DNA of 17,095 nucleotides from JBBQIY01 sp964618405 (GTDB taxonomy: Bacteria > Verrucomicrobiota > Kiritimatiellia > RFP12 > UBA3636): NCBI GenBank assembly GCA_964618405.1, contig CAZUAY010000050.1, positions 1 through 17,095 of the forward strand. The letters run 5' to 3'. This document shows, piece by piece, positions 16,601 through 17,095 of this stretch. The first letter of the stretch is position 1. Every line of letters starts with the position of its first letter. The notes beneath the pieces are model-generated. The model made no database searches. It was not told where the DNA came from and worked only from the letters and a program-made list of their open reading frames with translations. Made by a program: the position numbers and the translations under genes.

Positions 16601-17095
16601 GCGGTCGAACGGATAGATCGGCTTTTTGTTATCGGTTTTGAGCTTGACCAGTTGGCCTTCGGGCGTACGAATGCAAGCCGCCCAAGTGGAGGGTTCAGGC
16701 ACATTCTCCTTCCACTGGATGACGGCCTGAGTGAATAAAGGAACGCTGTTGGAGTCAGGACCAAACTGGCCCGGATAAATGGGCGTGATGGCAGCATCGA
16801 ACTGTACGCCAAACAAGGTTCGGCCTCCATCGCTAGTCCAAGGAGAGTTGTAACTCGGAAACCTCCCTGGGGTGGTGATGGCGCGTGCGCGAGTGAGGAC
16901 TCCCCAGTCGTTGCCGACGTCTGCATAATCGGAGGTCGCAAAAAAACGACCTTGTCGGGAAAAATCACGAAATCCATCCGTCGTACCAGAACATTTATCC
17001 CGCATTCCGAAAATGATTTCAGCAGACGCAGGTACGTTGAGGGTGAGAAGAACAACTGCTGAAAGGCAGGCGGTGATGAGATGTCTTGACGGTAT
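13661..17095 (-). CDS. Large exported putative TIM-barrel glycoside hydrolase, 5' end outside the window
   Basis: 1,144 residues are visible. An internal ATG at 17005 opens a 1,114-residue frame, but the frame stays open upstream to the window edge and encodes a signal-peptide core and cleavage site (LSAVVLLTL...PASA-E), so the true start lies beyond 17095. The first half is beta-rich, with probable sandwich domains (visible residues about 50-330 and 440-640). From about 665 to 1060 lies a likely TIM barrel: FMCLTELCTSPGP, GLFVNMHLSG, SLADNIQVPCVW, LYLTLSKTWYNG, GFSMEIDSNMRI, GLSIMANYCYEES and ITLPTYTEPWSG. A short beta-sandwich with a conserved-looking PPWSLKALDI end follows. The pattern recalls GH42/GH-A clan enzymes but I cannot place it in a family, and catalytic acids are not assigned. 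It is the first visible gene of the five-gene minus-strand operon, 12 nt upstream of the CBM9-like gene. Confidence 0.75.
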   Translation of the reverse strand: MPSRHLITACLSAVVLLTLNVPASAEIIFGMRDKCSGTTDGFRDFSRQGRFFATSDYADVGNDWGVLTRARAITTPGRFPSYNSPWTSDGGRTLFGVQFDAAITPIYPGQFGPDSNSVPLFTQAVIQWKENVPEPSTWAACIRTPEGQLVKLKTDNKKPIYPFDRTTINFEPTAIKTFYVGLKGREDGIVNYADVVDIKLKIAPERPSLTNYMRVFHPSFYLAVMNPQEPGMLEGLTPVNAFSASHHTLFYHGQYTFDLFFRMTPFIDYKGATLFAVKKEYPVTTKTTEDADTVAYTLSFDIPGEKSVELAVKSVFRQSAENALEFDFQADALPEGARLGYQFNGPASIFGTLADTLPTASGKPFACETPAGKMQFQVRSGSDIAVARQPGRKIGWNSKDEPIQFTTLASGRNLALTFSLPIGSAGQPQPEVLNYAWRPSQVGEGDQGVAPFQASDLELLEEIDCGNPNDPHPYFDSSNDPAVEALKRKYGDKMVARGGQQNPYGYLAFLNNPQDGAIPIKTVAGQPCRSIPDNFGIYFRYNLQTKIQPHHAYLVVIEHAFDQLRRGEFHSIYLDKDDNLVNGSLLSGGIETSAAGGDGFRTESFLCYTLAKRWPEESTSSLVFSGVYSDGASWEPAPGPAIKTIRIYKVNKMPALPDLAPLVPPAQERRSFMCLTELCTSPGPMWLFQYAKLVGYDGIWTYNDPISAFLGGSSDTKWGTWVHPGMLAGNRQLFAAAEEQGLFVNMHLSGLISMGFGPGDDDSFTGSFHHSYSGESVPFKPSSAERAHIAKALSKSLPALAKYRSLRDISLADNIQVPCVWSERNVRDFCADTGATLTPSPLFIENAHAILDGGPELVSQWMKWACAERFKFHKWLLAEVRQYRPDLYLTLSKTWYNGMIGTFESRKENPIQGVTRERLAELGVTNYFEFLKFMGINPDLYAGQAGFSMEIDSNMRIRPADKLHPRFYGTDWFNKMKEDFKTEGLSIMANYCYEESSKPLRAYSTVFAASQQRFRKGLVEAMLFGNPRNITLPTYTEPWSGHIQDVREFAVPYRLLPYAAPEPFGGTLSDSASQAVVHRYGDRYALFNAGDKETTVTLGLPTGCTSVTDLSSGVFEALKIVQNGGRRVVTIAMPPWSLKALDIK

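Noticed and set aside
16549..17055. 168-codon minus-strand frame starting at an ATG near the window edge
   Set aside because: It is in a different frame from the large hydrolase, and its Ser/Pro/Arg-rich translation is typical of an out-of-frame shadow. The signal-peptide-bearing frame continues past the window edge instead.

Overview
The window looks like chromosomal DNA from a carbohydrate-degrading PVC-superphylum bacterium, most likely Kiritimatiellota or Lentisphaerota. This is an inference from the gene families: two DUF4838 proteins, two long right-handed beta-helix proteins, three CBM9-like domains, a GH109-like Gfo/Idh/MocA protein and a GxxExxY gene. No rRNA, tRNA or other phylogenetic marker is present.

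Region 1 (1-920) holds a small AT-rich GxxExxY gene (PD-(D/E)XK nuclease fold). It lies inside a 775 bp unit whose two ends are inverted copies of the same 63-nt sequence. Each arm carries a small hairpin, and the hairpin stems differ by a compensatory base-pair change. A third, self-complementary copy lies just upstream of the gene. This is the least explained DNA structure in the window.

Region 2 (950-7520, + strand) starts with a good sigma70-like promoter and a leader of about 290 nt. Three closely spaced genes for exported proteins follow: a TPR-like protein, a DUF4838 protein with a fused C-terminal CBM9-like domain, and a beta-helix protein. After a 277 bp gap comes a GH109-like, NAD-dependent glycosidase-type protein with no signal peptide.

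Region 3 (7521-7960) lies between convergent genes. It has no gene but carries a striking 7-bp-periodic tandem array, a perfect 6-bp-stem hairpin and a second short heptamer run.

Region 4 (7961 to beyond 17095, - strand) is a five-gene operon of exported proteins with gaps or overlaps of -4 to +20 nt. In transcription order: a giant (>1,144 aa) putative TIM-barrel glycoside hydrolase that is cut by the window edge, two adjacent related CBM9-like proteins, a glycine-rich beta-helix protein and a second DUF4838 protein.

The two gene sets use the same parts (DUF4838, CBM9-like, beta-helix) in different arrangements, and DUF4838 and CBM9 are fused in one and separate in the other. I infer a recurrent exported glycan-processing module that has not been functionally defined. 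No transporter, SusC/SusD pair, sulfatase or regulator gene is visible, so the substrate cannot be named.
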